Below, in pieces: positions 44,722 through 57,400 of a stretch of 64,000 bases of DNA (position 1 is the first letter of the stretch; every line of letters starts with the position of its first letter). A model generated the notes under the pieces. That model searched no databases. It was not told where the DNA came from and saw nothing but the letters and a program-made list of their open reading frames with translations. The stretch is from Cercophora sp. LCS_1. Taxonomy: Eukaryota; Ascomycota; Sordariomycetes; Sordariales; Lasiosphaeriaceae. The position numbers and the translations under genes were made by a program. The DNA lies in NCBI GenBank assembly GCA_036250225.1, contig JAPZLL010000006.1, forward strand, positions 992,001-1,056,000, read 5' to 3'.

Positions 44722-45180
44722 ATGAACAAATATTGGATCCCCCACCTTGATATCCACAAGAAGGTCATCACCCAGGAGCTTCAGTACTATCTTGGGCCCG
44801 AAGCGACCGTCAGACCCTTTACTCGAGAGGTGCGGAGCCATGCCCAGCGGCTCAAGGTCATGGCTGATAAGTCCCCAGGGAGAAGACGGATTCCTGATCA
44901 CGACGCCAGGGCCCTGTCTGACAGATGTGAGGATGCGTCCGCCACCACTTGCGATGCCGCGAGACTGACGCCTTGTGTGCAGGAGCAGATCGACGATATC
45001 TGCGTCAAGTCCAAGGAGATGTGGGAGAGACAGGCGGCAGCTCGGGGCAAGTCCGATAAGCCTTTGAAACGGCCACTTCACCAGCCAGTGGTCATCTCCA
45101 AGGCCGGCAGCAGTAGCTCGTCTCGGCGGAGAAGCAATGATCGTTGGCGGGGAAGCGCGCAGGACGAGCGACGTCGATGA
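44722..45180 (+). CDS. Small conserved fungal protein of unknown function (117 residues)
   Basis: Three exons, 44722-44829, 44879-44926 and 44983-45180, all join in phase 0. The introns are 49 and 56 nt; the second has a CTGAC branch site. The spliced protein begins MNKYWIPHLDIHKKVIT, continues TVRPFTRE joined to GEDGFLITTPGPCLTD, then EQIDDICVKSKEMWERQAAAR. That run is what I recall of a widely conserved small Pezizomycotina protein; only splicing brings these pieces into one frame. The unspliced frame from 44692 stays open by chance and encodes a wrong middle. The C-terminal 40 residues are Ser/Arg-rich and probably disordered. The GFLITTPGPCLTDEQIDDI part may form a small ligand- or protein-binding fold. 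No enzymatic motif is seen. Confidence 0.75.
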   Translation: MNKYWIPHLDIHKKVITQELQYYLGPEATVRPFTREVRSHAQRLKVMADKSPGRRRIPDHDARALSDRCEDASATTCDAARLTPCVQEQIDDICVKSKEMWERQAAARGKSDKPLKRPLHQPVVISKAGSSSSSRRRSNDRWRGSAQDERRR

Positions 45181-46004
45181 GCACGACACATTCAGCCGGC
45201 CGCCGGCACCGGTCGAGCGGCCTGACTGTTGGACAAGATTGAACCAGGTGTTTGAACTCGGAGGGTTTGACGGAGAGCATGCATGGACGCTCTCATGCAG
45301 AGGAGCAGGGCAGCAAGCCACTCCCGGGCCGTGACCGAAGCCGAGATCGAAATGGAAGCATGGTGAGCAAATAGGGGGGCAGAATGCGTCATGTTAGTCG
45401 CTGGGGAGGCGCATTGCCAATATTGAAGCTTCTTTGGCGGCATGGCGGTTTGATCCTGGGGCCTGACCAGCTACGTCGTGCCAGCTGGCGGTGCATCCGA
45501 GGACACCGCATTTTCCTATCTTCGGCGGATAACTGCATACATATGTCGGGTTAACTGAGGGGGTGAGCTAGCCGGATTTTAAGCGGTCAACCCAGAACAG
45601 TCCAATTGGAGAGTCGACTGGCAACATGCATCTTGGATCCGAAAACCGTGATGGGGCTGTGTGAAAGGTGTTTGAGGATCGTTCCGACGAGAACATGCTG
45701 AGGCAATTGTGGCAGGATTGCAGTGGCTGATGAGCTGCAGCTCTAGAATGGCCGCGACCAACTTCTCGGGACTTTTGCGATCCAATCAAGGAGAACCCGG
45801 CCGAGATCAACGTGGAGCGGGCATGGCCGCGAGTGAGCTTGAGTGGTAGGACCTGGGTCCAAGTAGAAACAAACATTGACTCGTCCGCTGCCGCTTGGGC
45901 TAGATTTGGCTTTCATGACGCGCAGGCCTAATACGGCCGGATGGAGTACCACAGCTGTATAAAGTCTTACGACATATGCCGTAGCACGCAGTCGGAAGCC
46001 TACC
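45181..46004. other. Convergent intergenic region
   Basis: Between the small conserved gene (+) and TEN1 (-), ending toward each other. No gene is supported; minus-strand frames here have poor composition. Confidence 0.45.
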
Positions 46005-46820
46005 CTAATGCCGCTGCGTTGTAGGGATAATGTGGCTTGAAAGTGCAGTTCCGAAGGAAGGACGGGTAGGTAGGTCAGTCCGTGGTGTAGGGCAACTGGC
46101 AGCGGTTCGCTTCTGGCGTTCAGCCTCGGGGGACGTTGGCCTGAGGTGGTTCCGTATATCATGAGCATCGCTACCTCCGGGCGCGTCGCAATGCGTCGGA
46201 GGGTACAAGTTGCCACCTCTGCTGCTTTTGGGCTTCAAAGCATCTACGGCTGCCTCGTATCGCTGCACGTCGACGGAACCGGCCGACCAGAGAAGGATTG
46301 CTTGGACGTGGACCACTGAGTTTCTGCGATCTGACGACCCATTGCCGCCGGCTGGGGGAGTGACTGAAGTGATGTAGCCCATGACATTCACCCATGCCCC
46401 GACATCCGTCTGTTGCGACCTCAGACGCCCGAGGACGATATCCACGTTGACCAAGGCGCAAGGATGGCAGTCATCGAGTGGGCGTCGATGCTCGAGCGTC
46501 AACATTGCAGAAGACGTCGAGTAGGACACCACGCTGTGGCATTCGTCAGTCTAGGACCAGGAACGGGGCAAGGAGACGACAGGATGGGGGTGGCGAGTTG
46601 GGGACCCCGAGCATGAGATCGTGGCCCCGTGGGGGCTGTTTAGGTCCCTGCTGTTGGAACACCTCACTTGGCGGCGGGAAAAGAATGAGCAGGAAATCTT
46701 GACGACCAACAGGGCGCTTTGTGCTTATGCTCACCATCCAAGAAATCTCACTTTCTCTCCAACCTCTCTGAATGGCAGGTCTGAGAGGAGGCAAAGCGTA
46801 GAAGCGGGGACTTCGGCCAT
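46005..46820 (-). CDS. ten1: CST telomere-capping complex subunit Ten1
   Basis: Ten1 is the small OB-fold subunit that binds Stn1 and protects telomeres and assists their replication. Exon 1 (46820-46735) encodes MAEVPASTLCLLSDLPFREV...KVRFLG. A 201-nt intron (GTGAGC...CCACAG) follows, and exon 2 starts at 46533, completing Cys29 and then VVSYSTSSAMLTLEH. The joined FLGCVVSY and the later ALVNVDIVL, RSQQTDVGAWVNVMGYI and VHVQAILLWSAGSVDVQRYE are what is expected of fungal Ten1 proteins. The model gives 204 residues. The OB-fold ends near residue 130, leaving an extra 70 or so low-complexity residues; a further intron near there is possible, so the 3' end is less certain than the start. TEN1 is divergent from SNF7. 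Confidence 0.75.
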
Positions 46821-47455
46821 TGTGATCGGTCAGCCAGCGCAAGCCGGGAAGATTCGGAGGATTTTAGCTTTGCATCATGAAGATATTTAGGTTTCAAGGT
46901 TTTCTCTCTTGATTGGGGGAAGTCGCTGTCCGCTCACCTCAACAGCGAACTTACACCGGCACTCGGAGCCTGAGGCACGGAGGAAACGAGTGAGTGCTTA
47001 GTCAGCCCCCACTAGGCCGCCAGGTCACATGATGGACGGCTGATCTTCGGCATTTTGGGGTTGCCGGAGCGAGACAACGCTAATCCGTCATCATCAGCGA
47101 CTGCCCTTGGAACGCCTTGATCATATGCCCGCCCGATACCAGGCACCCGTCGTCAACTTCAAACCCGCCAGTCAGGATCTTTGGCGAGTCTCTTTCTGCG
47201 GCCTGCTAGACTTCCTGTCGAGTGTCCTACAAACGAGAACCTTTTTTGCTTGCGTTTCCGGGAGGCGTTATCTTGCGAAGTTTACTAGTCAGGTTCCGAC
47301 CCCGCCATCCAAGGGGAGGCGTCATCACTAAGGTTGGTCACCTGCGCTTCCGACAACAAGGACGAACGGTCGCCTACGAGACGCCTTTGAGCAACCGACC
47401 TGCTTCGAAACACCCGAGTTCTCATCGATTCCGAACATCCCCCTCGTCTATCGCT
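46821..47455. promoter_or_regulatory. Shared divergent promoter of ten1 and snf7
   Basis: A 635-bp interval between two outward-pointing start codons. A TGACGGATTAGCG-like sequence lies near 47080 (minus strand) and a CT-rich stretch precedes the snf7 ATG. No gene is present; the plus-strand frame entering from 47222 is leader sequence in frame with snf7 and without an ATG needed upstream. Confidence 0.4.
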
Positions 47456-48289
47456 ATGTCTAGTTACTTGGCCAGCTGGTTTGGTGGCGGGGCCGCAAAG
47501 GCCCGGAAAGACAGCCCCAAAAATGCCATCCTTGCTCTTCGGTCGCAGCTAGAGATGCTCCAGAAGCGCGAGAAGCACCTCCAGACACAGATAGATGAGC
47601 AGGACTCCCTGGCACGGAAGCATGTTAACGCAAACAAGAATGGTACAGTTTCTTGCTCATGGCCTTGGACATCGCTGGTGCTGACAAGCGTGCGATAGCG
47701 GCAAAGCAGGCGCTTCGGCGCAAGAAGCAACACGAACACTCCCTCGAGCAAACGATGGGGCAGATCGGCACCCTCGAGCAACAGATAAATGCCATCGAGT
47801 CCGCGAATATCAATCGTGAAACACTGGCAGCGATGGAGAGGGCAAGCGAGGCTATGAAGCATATTCATGGCAAGCTCACACCCGAGAAAGTCGACGAGAC
47901 TATGTGCGTGTTGTTCATCAGATTGCGTAAGTGCCACACTGACATGATTATATAGGGCGAAACTTCAAGAACAAAATGCGCTCAGCGAGGAGATCGTGGA
48001 GGCCATGAACAGCGTCAATATTGGCAACCAGGTCGACGAGGCAGATTTGGAGGACGAGCTGGAGGCCCTCCAACAGGAGGAGCTGGACCAGAAGATGTTG
48101 GAGACTGGCACGGTTCCTGTCGACGCCATCAACCGGCTGCCCGCTGTGGCAAATGGGGAGCGTAAGTTAAACCTGCAGCTGTTGAACAAGTTCGCTGACA
48201 ACCCCTTAGCCAAGGGGAAGGCCCCCGCAATCGAGGAGGATGACGAGGAAGCAGAACTCAGAAAGCTCCAGGCCGAGATGGCCATGTAA
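47456..48289 (+). CDS. snf7: ESCRT-III subunit Snf7 (Vps32)
   Basis: Snf7 polymerises on endosomal membranes to drive vesicle budding and scission in multivesicular-body formation. Four exons (47456-47642, 47699-47903, 47956-48161, 48210-48289) join in phase to 225 residues, the normal length. Introns are 56, 52 and 48 nt, each with a CTGAC branch site. The N-terminus (MSSYLASWFGGGAAK) is the basic, amphipathic membrane anchor. The coiled-coil core includes LALRSQLEMLQKREKHLQTQI and ALRRKKQHEHSLEQ, followed by LTPEKVDETMAKLQEQNALSEEI. The C-terminus is acidic and ends in a MIM-like EEAELRKLQAEMA for Vps4 binding. The third intron is a multiple of three without stops, so retaining it would insert 16 residues. 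Confidence 0.95.
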
Positions 48290-51200
48290 GATCGGAGCTT
48301 TGGCAGCAACCACATTGCCGAGGAATGGCAGCTTCGGCTAGGAATAATAGGACTACTTTTGCATCACCGTCTATCATCGGACGACGAACATCTTCTCGGC
48401 GATTGGGGTTTCGGTTAGGGATACCCGCTGTAGTGGGGAGGAGGAGGATAGGTTGCGTGACGGGATATGCTCTTCTTCAACCTCGCTTTGTTCCTAAGAG
48501 ACCTTCCTTCGATATTTTGCACTCTACGGTGGCGCTGGCGTTTCGAGGGAGATTCACGTATACGTTTGTCTTTAGGGGATGAAGTCATGCAGATGAATGT
48601 CGATGCTAGATTCACCACGAGCACATGACACTTGTGCATGCAAAGGCGATGCAAGCTCTATTCCGCCGGCGCTTGTCTCCATCCAGCATCTTTTGCGGAT
48701 GCAGTTGCGATCCACTTGCGTTTTGATCGGTGGAAACCCGTTCGCAGAAAACTGCCGTGCAGTTCGTTCGCCAACATGCTGCACGAACGTTGATCCAGAG
48801 GTCCAGTGTCGGGTTTCTCTGGGACAGATGATACAAGGGTCGTGTGATACCACAGCCCCCATCGCTGTGGCGCCCTCCTCACCGCTGTTTGTTGACATGA
48901 AGATCCATTAGGTTTGTTTTTCTTGGCTCTAGCGCGAGGACTGTCTGATCTAGTTTGGCGTAGTTTGAATTGGCGTCGCTAAAACGGATACTCTTGCCTG
49001 TTGGGGATGAAGAGCCTCGGTATTTTTTCGACAAAATTTCTTTTGGCTGCTCTTTGTCCCCTCAGCCTCGTCTGAGATTGGCGAGGCTGGGGGTTGAAAG
49101 TTGCCAAGGCGGTGAGGCATTCCACGGCGCTGTTATCATGACTTTTTACGGTGAGAGGGTGTCTTCTGGGTTGCATGACGTGAGGGGAAAACACAATGGC
49201 ATAGTGGTTATGCTAAGCTGATATCGACCGTGGTTGATGTTGTTGCGGACCCAACTTGTGTACCGTTGTGGAATACCTCGTTCACCGTAGGATCCGCGGC
49301 TGACTCGGAGACGGAGCCGTGTCTTGAGATATCTGTGTCTTGTCCCCTCATTCTCCGCATGATGGTCATTTTGGGCGCCATCTGGAATAAAATCTTCTTG
49401 CTGACATCCATCCCGCTCACAGCGGAAATATCGAGATTCAGAGCAAACGAATCCGAGTGTTGTTGAGCGGCGCACGTGCAAAACATCGCCAGCCTTTTTC
49501 ATTTCCCTGTCACTTGGCGAGGCTGGTGATGGCCGCTGCCACTTTTGTTTTCATCCTAGCGCAATTTGAGGGCCCTGGCGTCTGGGGAAGCAGCTGCCCA
49601 ACGTTACTCGAAGCGTTGTTAGCCCGCGACCTTTGATGTGGGGCTAGATTAGCGCAGCGACATGGGCGGTCAGACAGCCACACAAGTTCCGATCTAACAG
49701 ACTCGACAGGACCAAAAGATTGCCATTGCCATTCGACAATTCATCAATTCCCTCTCGATCAGCTTGCGCGGGTCAATCCTCGGGAATGTTTGCTTCTGGA
49801 GAGTCGGCGAATCGCCGATGGTGCGCAAAAAGGACGATGCAAAAAAATTGCCTGGTCGGTCGCTTCTTCGCTGGCCGCTGCCCCACGCACCGATTTCGGT
49901 TTCGCTGGCCAGGCCCAGTTACCATCGCGGTTAGCCTGCATGGATCTCCACAACCGACAGGCCAAAAGACGACCACCACGTAGCTCGCGCCAGTTTGCAC
50001 CATCTGCACGCCTGAGGCCGGGACGGCTGCTCCCACATTTCTCCAGATTGCATGGACTTTGCAAGTCCTGGGAACCCGCCACACACGACACACGCCCGCT
50101 ATGAGGTTGTAGCAGTACCCGGACGGCCACGACAGCATGCGCCAAATTCAGGAACAATTCGGGGTGTCGCTCTGAGTAAAAAGGGGCCCGTGTTTCTCGG
50201 CGGTTGCCCAATGTCATCCCAATTTTTCTCAACCGGTGTTTGCTAGCGCGAGCCTCAACATCGACGACGTTGTGGGTGGAAAAAGTTCGGTCGAAGCAGC
50301 GCGCGCCGAGGCACGCTGATATCTGGTCAATGTTTGCCTGGCTATCGACGAATAATCGCAGAGAAGAGAATCAACTGGCGTCAGCGCTCAGTAACGTGGT
50401 GTGTCACAGCTGCACGGCTTTTCCTGCCGCCAATCTTTGCCGCTTCATGTCGTCCCATCCGGACCAATCTCGCTCAATGTGCCTCGGGCTCCAGCACGGC
50501 ATCTGCCCTATGTAACTAGTGTAAATCGCTCGTTGGACGTTGGGCCGCCATTCACAGATGTCCAGAGGCATTTCTCACACCCTCTGTTGCATTCGAGAGG
50601 ACGCTCCATCGCTTCCGCTGTGCGATTGCTGGCGTGCTGTCCAACCCCGTGTCGACGTGGCGCCACTGCCTGGGCCAATCTCATCCATGGCACCGAAAGA
50701 CCCCCGTCCCCGATCCGGTGACTCGAGCTAAAAACGCCGGCCGCATTGAGGTCGTTTGCCTTCGTGGGGTTGGTCTGGGAACTGTCGACCGGGGGGCAGG
50801 CGGGCAGGTCGCACCGAGTGGGCAAGTGGGATGGATGCTTGCTCCATGTCTCGTCGCTGATTCCTTGCTCGCGCCAAGGCCCAATGTCTTTTGCTTTTCT
50901 CCAGGGACACCCCTCCTCTCCTCCGTCAATCAACTCTTTCTGCACTCGTAATCCCAAAGCATTGCATTTGCCTTGACCAGCGAGTTTGATGGGAGGTTGA
51001 TCGTGACTTCATTCCCGTTTGTTTTGTACTTCCTGCATCGCGCCGAGATCGAGACCCACGAGACCTGCCATACCCCATAATAGTAGCTCCGAGCTCCCAG
51101 CTTCCGGAGCTGCCCACGTTACTGCCAGAAAAGACTCACCTCGCGGCCAACCACAGGACGTAACATCCGAAGGGCCTGCGGCAACACGCAGACACTGCAT

Positions 51201-51400
51201 ACACTACCTCATACCCAAGCAATATATCCGCGTCCCGTCTGCCAACCACGGCCCAAGGTCCCACCTTTCTTTGGGTAGCCATCTGCAGCTTTCCGAGACC
51301 CCGGGATAAGATTGCTCTGCATGGAGGATAATAAGAGCGCCCCTCAGGCCACCATCGTCGAGATCCCCTCGGACCAGGCACAGGTTGAGGCCCCACAAGT
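48290..51400. other. Intergenic region upstream of the giant gene
   Basis: About 3.1 kb. It holds the snf7 3' flank and the promoter of the giant gene. Minus-strand frames near 49146-49502 and 49759-50232 have weak composition and no motif. At 51321 an ATG opens a 26-codon coding-like stretch (MEDNKSAPQATIVEIPSDQ) ending at a GTATGA donor-like site; see findings. Confidence 0.4.
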
Positions 51401-54400
51401 ATGAACAACCCACGAGATGTTGAGTTATGTCCCTCGCGGGCAGATCCTTGGACCAAGGTGCAGTATGCCGACGCTAGTAATATCCAGGTAACCAAGTATG
51501 AGCCGGTGAAATATTTCCAACCGCCCCCGGATTCGGACGACGAGAACGCCGCCGACTCTAAAGACGGTGAGTGCATGATTCGTGCAATGCAAGCAGTGTG
51601 CTGATGTTTAGTTGCAGCCGAGGAGGCCGAGTTGAAAGAGATGCCTCAAGACGAGGCCCAACCTGTGGTGGAGGAGGAGACAGTCACATCAGAGCCTGCC
51701 AGTCAGCAACCCGACGAGGATGTAGACCTTGAGGAGGTTGCTTCGCCCACCTCGCATCAACCCAAAGGCAAGAAGGGCAAGAAAGACAAGAAGAAGAAGG
51801 GCAAGGCTGGCAAAGCTGAAGCCGCTGAACCTGCGCCAGAGCCAGAACCGGAGGAGGAGCTGGAGCCACAACCAGAACCCGAACCTACCCCAGCGGAGGA
51901 GGTGGAGGAATGGGCCTCTACTTCCAACAAGAAGAAGAAGAAGAAGGGGAAGGGAAAGAAAGAGGACAAGGAGGCCGCGAAGGCCGAGCCTGTCGGACCC
52001 GAGCCCGCACCCGAGCCCGAGCCACAGGCAGAGGTGGAGCAGCAACCTGAACCTGAGGCCGAGGCCGAGCCTGAGCCAGAGGCCAAGGAAGAGGAGCCAG
52101 AAGGGGTAACTTCACCGACCAAGAAGAAGGGCAAGAAGGGTAAGGGGAAGAAAGAGGAGAAGAAGGGCAAGGGCAAAAAGGACAAGTCGCCTGCATCACC
52201 AAAAGCTGTCGCCTCTGAGGAGCCTGAGTCACCTGCTGCGGATGACGCGAACGACGTCAATGGCGATGAAAAGGCTGCCGAACCAGCACCCGAGACTATA
52301 GCTCAAGATGAGCAACCTGAAGTCATCAGCAAGGCGTTGCTGCCGGAAGCTGAGGTCAGTCAAGACAAGGAAGCCGATGCTTCTGCTAGTGCGCCTGGAC
52401 CCGAGCCTGTTGCCGAAGCCGCGGAATCCAAGACCGAAGCCCCCGCTGAAGCTACCCAAGAACCCGCTGCCCCCGTCGCCGAACCCGAAGTTGTCCCCGA
52501 TGTTGCGGCCACCGAGGAGGCTGCCTCCGTCAAGGCTGAAGAGGAGAGCAAGGAGGGAGCCGTCAAGGAGACAGAAGTGGAGCCCGTCGCCCCAGCTGAG
52601 CCCGAAACGGCCAGCCCCGGCGAGGAAGCTGCGTCTCCTCCAGAGCCCGCCGCTGAAGCTCCGGTCGAGGTCCCAGCTGAAGCCCCAGTTGAGACTGTCG
52701 CTGAGCCGAGCGCTGAAGCCGAGAAGTCGGTAGAGTCAGCTCCGGAGGCAACTGAGGAGGCTACACTGGCCGTGGCCTCGCGTGAGACTCCTGAGGTTGA
52801 AGCAGAATCTGCGTCTTTAGCTCTCGCTGCAGAGGAAAAGAAGGAGGAGCCAGCCCAGACCACAGAGGCGGAAGCCTCAGTCGACAAGGTCGAGGAAGCG
52901 CCCAAAGAGCCCGAGGCGCCCGCAACTGCTGAGGAGCCTGAAGTGGTGAAGGAAGATCCTGCGCCTGTCGCCGAAGAGCCTAGCGCCACGGAGCCTGCGG
53001 CTGTCGATGAGCCTGTTGTCGAGACAAAGGAAGAATCTGTTGTTGAGGCAAAGGAAGCTCCTATTCCGGATGCCAAAGTCGCAGACGAGCCTGAGGCAGT
53101 CGCCGAGCCGGAGGCCAAGGCTTCAGGAGAGGAAGAGAAGGTTGCCGAGCCTGCCGCAGAGCCCGCCGCAGAGAGCCAGCCTGCTGAGGTCGAGCCTACC
53201 CCTGCCGCCGAGCCTGCTACCGTCGCCGAAGACCCGACTCCCGAACCCACCGTTGAGCCCCAGACGGCCGCCGAGGAGTCCAAGGACGACCCCGCTTCTC
53301 CTCCAGCTCCTGAAGCTGTTGCCGCCCCCGTCGCAAGTGGAGAAACAGCCCCAGAGGCTCCCGCAGAACCCAGCCAGCCGGCCGTTGAGGAAGTCAAGGA
53401 ACAAGATCCTGCTGCCGAAGCTGCCGCTGTCAGCACTGACGATGCTCCCGCAGAGGTAGAGGCCGCAAAGGAGGAGGTTTCTGCTCCTACCACGCCCGCC
53501 CCTGCTGAGGATGCTAAAGTGGAAGAAGTCAAGCCTGTTGTCGACGAAAAGGAGATCGCCGTTGAAACTTCCGCTGAGACAGAAAAGACTGAGACTGCCG
53601 ACCCCGCCCCCGAGCCCGTTGCTTCTACCGAGGCTACTGCAGCTGCCGAGGAGGCATCAGTCGCCGAGAAGACAGAGGCGGAGGAGCCAACACCTGCGTG
53701 AGTAACTTGTTTATACGTGTCAGTTTCCTTTTATCATGCCCACTGACCTGGTCCAGCCCTTCCTCTGCAGAAGTAGAAAGCGAGCTCGTTGTCGAGTCCA
53801 AGCCTGCGGAGCCCGAGGCTGAAGCTGCTCCCGTCGACGATGCCAACCCCACAGAGGAGGCTGCTGCTCCAGAGCCAACGCCCGAGCCAGTTGAGACCGT
53901 CGCAGCAGAGGTACTGAAGGCAGAGGAAGAGAAACCAGAGGAGGCCGCGCCCGCTGTCGAGTATGTGCGCCCTTTCGAACGTCGACGGACTGGATGCTGA
54001 CTGAATCACAGAACCACCGAAGCTCCTGCTGCGGAAACAGTCTCGCAATCCGAGGAGGCCAGTAACGACGTTGAGGCAGAGGAGACTACAACTGAGGAGG
54101 TCAAGGTCGAACCGGCCGCTCCCGAACCGGCTGCCGAGCCAGAGCCCGAGGCCAAGGAGGTGGTCGACACGCCCGCGGTCGAAGCCCCTGCTGTAGAGAA
54201 GACTTCTGAAGAGGCGAAGGAGGAGCCTGTCGCAGAAGATAAGGCCGAGGCTGAACCGACTCAAGCCCCTGAGCCGACTTCCAGTGACACACTAGAGGAG
54301 ACCTTCGAGGCGCCAAAGGCTGATCCTGTTGCTGAGGTCGAAGAGAAGCCAGAGACCGACGGCAATGATGAAGTTGCCGAGACCAAGGCAGAACCCACAG

Positions 54401-57400
54401 AGCCAGCGGCTGAGGTTGTTGAAGCCGTTGAGCCTGCCGAGGCAGAGTCTGAGGCACCGGCTCCAGTTGTCATCGATGACGCTCCTGCTGCCCCTGCTGC
54501 CGCAGCGCCCGAGGTAGTGCCCGACTCTCCATCAAAGAAAGTTCGCTTTGCTGACACGGATGAGGTCATTGATGGGCCCCTTACTCGCGACTCTGATGTT
54601 CACGATGGGAAAGCTGAGACCGCCAAGACTGAAGACGGGTCTACGCCTGCTCCAGAGGCTGCTCCCGAGCCCGTTCCCGAGGCTGCTGCCACCGAGGTCG
54701 AGGCCCCAGCCGATACCCTAGTTGAGGAGGCTCCCAAGGAATCCCCGCCTGTCGCTGAAGCCGAGACAAAGGCGGAGTCCGAGCCAGTTGTCGAAGTTGC
54801 TGCTGAGCCTGCAAAGGCCGAGGAACCGAGCACCGAGACCAAGCCTGAAGTTCCTGAAGCTGCCGAACCGGCAAAGGTTGAGGAGCCCAGCAGCGATGAC
54901 AAGCCTGAAGCTGCTGAGGTTGCTGAGCCTGTCCCAGCTCCTGCAGAAATTGCTGAGTCCGAGCCAACCAAGGAGGACGATCCCGCCGCTGCACCATCTG
55001 ATGCCGCGAAGGAAGAAGCTTCTGAGCCAGCCGCAAAGGCGGAAGATGTCGCCCCAACAGATGCGGCGGAGTCCGAGGTCAAGGAAACCCCCTCGGCCGA
55101 AGAGCCCCCAGCCCCCGCTCTTGCCGAAGACAAGGCCGAGGAGGCAAGCCCCCAGGAGGTCCCTGCTACAGAAGAGGCAAAGGAGGAACCCGCCGCTGTC
55201 CCCGCTGCTGCCATTGCTGCCGCTGCTGTTGCTGGTGCTGCTGTAGCTGTCGCTTCGACTGCCGCTGACGAGCCTACTCCTGAGCCTACTCCTGAACCAG
55301 CTGCCGAGCCTGAGAAGGTGGCTGGAGAGCCAAGCGCCCCCATCCCTGAGCCGGCCGAAGAGCTAGTCAAGTCCGAGACTGCCCCCGAGCCTACCCCGGA
55401 GGAACCAGTCGCCATCGAAGCTGCTGCTGATGAGGCACAGCCTGCCGCGGAAGACACGGCCGCTGCAGTCGAAGAACCGGCTACGACTCCCGAAGCACCC
55501 GCACCTGCTGCTGCCGAGGAGCCGGTTGTTGAGGCGCCTGTTCTTGCCCCAGAGCCTGCAGCTGAAGAGTCCGCCCCTACGGAGCCGGTGGTGGCTGAAG
55601 ACGCTCCCAAGGAAGCTGGTGTTGAAGCGCCCACTCCTGCTGAAGAGCCAGTGGCCGGGGAAGAACCAGTCTCGACTCCGGAGCCTGCTACCGAAGAACA
55701 GTCTGCTCCAGTTGAGGAGGCTGCTGTTGAAGAGCCTGCTGCAGTTGAAGCGGCCACTCCCAAGGAGGATGTCGCAGAGAAGCCAGTCGAGGTTGAGAAG
55801 GCACCGGCTGCTGAGGAACCCACGACAGTTGAGGAGCCCGCCAAGACCGAGGAGCCAGTGGTTGTCGAGAAGGCAGTTCCTACTGAAGAGCCAGTTACGA
55901 CGGAGGTCCCCGTTGCCGAGGACCCCGTGGCATCGGAACCGCCTGCAATTGCTGACGAACCCAAGGAGCCACAGGACACACTTTCCAAGGAAGTCAGCAG
56001 AGACGAAGACACCGCGGCAGTCCCCCAGGCAGACACTGACGACAAGAGCGCGCCCAAGGACCAAGAACAACCTACAGAGCCGGAAGCCAAGAAAATCCCA
56101 GCGGAAGATGCGGACGAAGCTAAGGACACAGTTGGACCAATCCCTGGCCAGGAGAAGGCAGCTGAGAAGGCCAAAGGTGAGACCCCCGAGTCACTTGCTA
56201 CCCCCGGGGAGGATGCGGAGGAGAAGAAGGAGGAGGCGGGTGCAGAAAGCGTTTCGAACCCAACGGACCCGGACCTGGACTTGCACAGCACCGAACAACC
56301 TGATGCGGCTCTGGCAGCGGCAGATGTTTCCCTTGATACCCTTGATACCCCCACCACCAAAGATACCCCCAGTGATACCCCGGAGCTCAACAACGATGCT
56401 CCAGTAATTGTACATACGGAAGAGGAGGTTGCAACAAAGAAGGAGACTGAGCCGCAGGAAGCTGCGTCAGTTGAGCAGCCCGTTGAGGAAACACAGGCAG
56501 AGGCGTCTCTTGAAAAGGAGGCGTCGGTTGAGGCAAAGGAAGCCGAAGTGCAACCTGCGCAGCTGGCACCTGAACCTCAAGAAGGTATGTTCACTGACCC
56601 GTGATGGCGGGAAATAGTTGCTAACGCACACCAGAAGCTGCCAAAGAGCCTGTTGTTGAAGAAGCAAAGGCCGACGACACTACCGTCTTACCCGAGGCAG
56701 AGGTTGAGCCCATGGGCGACCTGAAGGAATCAGAGGAACCGGCTGCTGTCGTTGAGGAGCCCATGTCGGCTCCGGAGCAACCGGAGACGCCTGTTTTGGG
56801 CGAGACAGCCCCTGCACCTGAAGTGACTGAATCACTTGCGACCGAGGACAAGAGCGCTGAAGAACCCGCCGAACCCGTCAAAGCTGAATCTGCCGCACCT
56901 GTACCTGTTGAGTCGGTCGAAACGGCTACGATTGAACCCACCGTTGCGGTTGACACTCAAATCCACGAGCCAGTCGCTGAGCCAGCCGTCGAGTCAGTCT
57001 CTGAGCCTGTCGAGGAAGCTCCTGCGGACGAAACATCTGAGCCGGTGAAGAGCGTTGAAGCTCCTGAGCCGGCAACTGAAACTACCGACCCTGTCGCGGC
57101 AGGTGAGACTGAGGAGGTGGTCAAGGCTCCCGAGCCATCAATATCGGTTGAGGAGCCCGTCGCGTCCGTTGAACCTACCAAGGTCGAGACCAGCGAAGAA
57201 CCGGCAACTCCCGCCCCTGTCGAGGGATCTGAGGACAAGGCTTCCCCGCAAGAGGAAGCCAGCCCAGAGCCCACCGTCGAGCAGAAGACAGCTGAAGAGG
57301 TTGCCCCTGAGCAGCCAGTCGAGACAGTTGTCGAGTCTGAACCTACCAAAGATGAGACGCCCGTCCAGGAACCCAGTCAGCCAGCGCTGGAGGCTGAGGC

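Noticed and set aside
52360..53532. 390-codon open frame on the minus strand inside the giant gene
   Set aside because: It is a Ser/Ala/Gly-rich shadow produced by the Glu/Ala/Pro codon bias of the sense strand; the 597-codon frame at 54600-56393 is the same effect. The sense frame has consistent splice sites and continuous composition.
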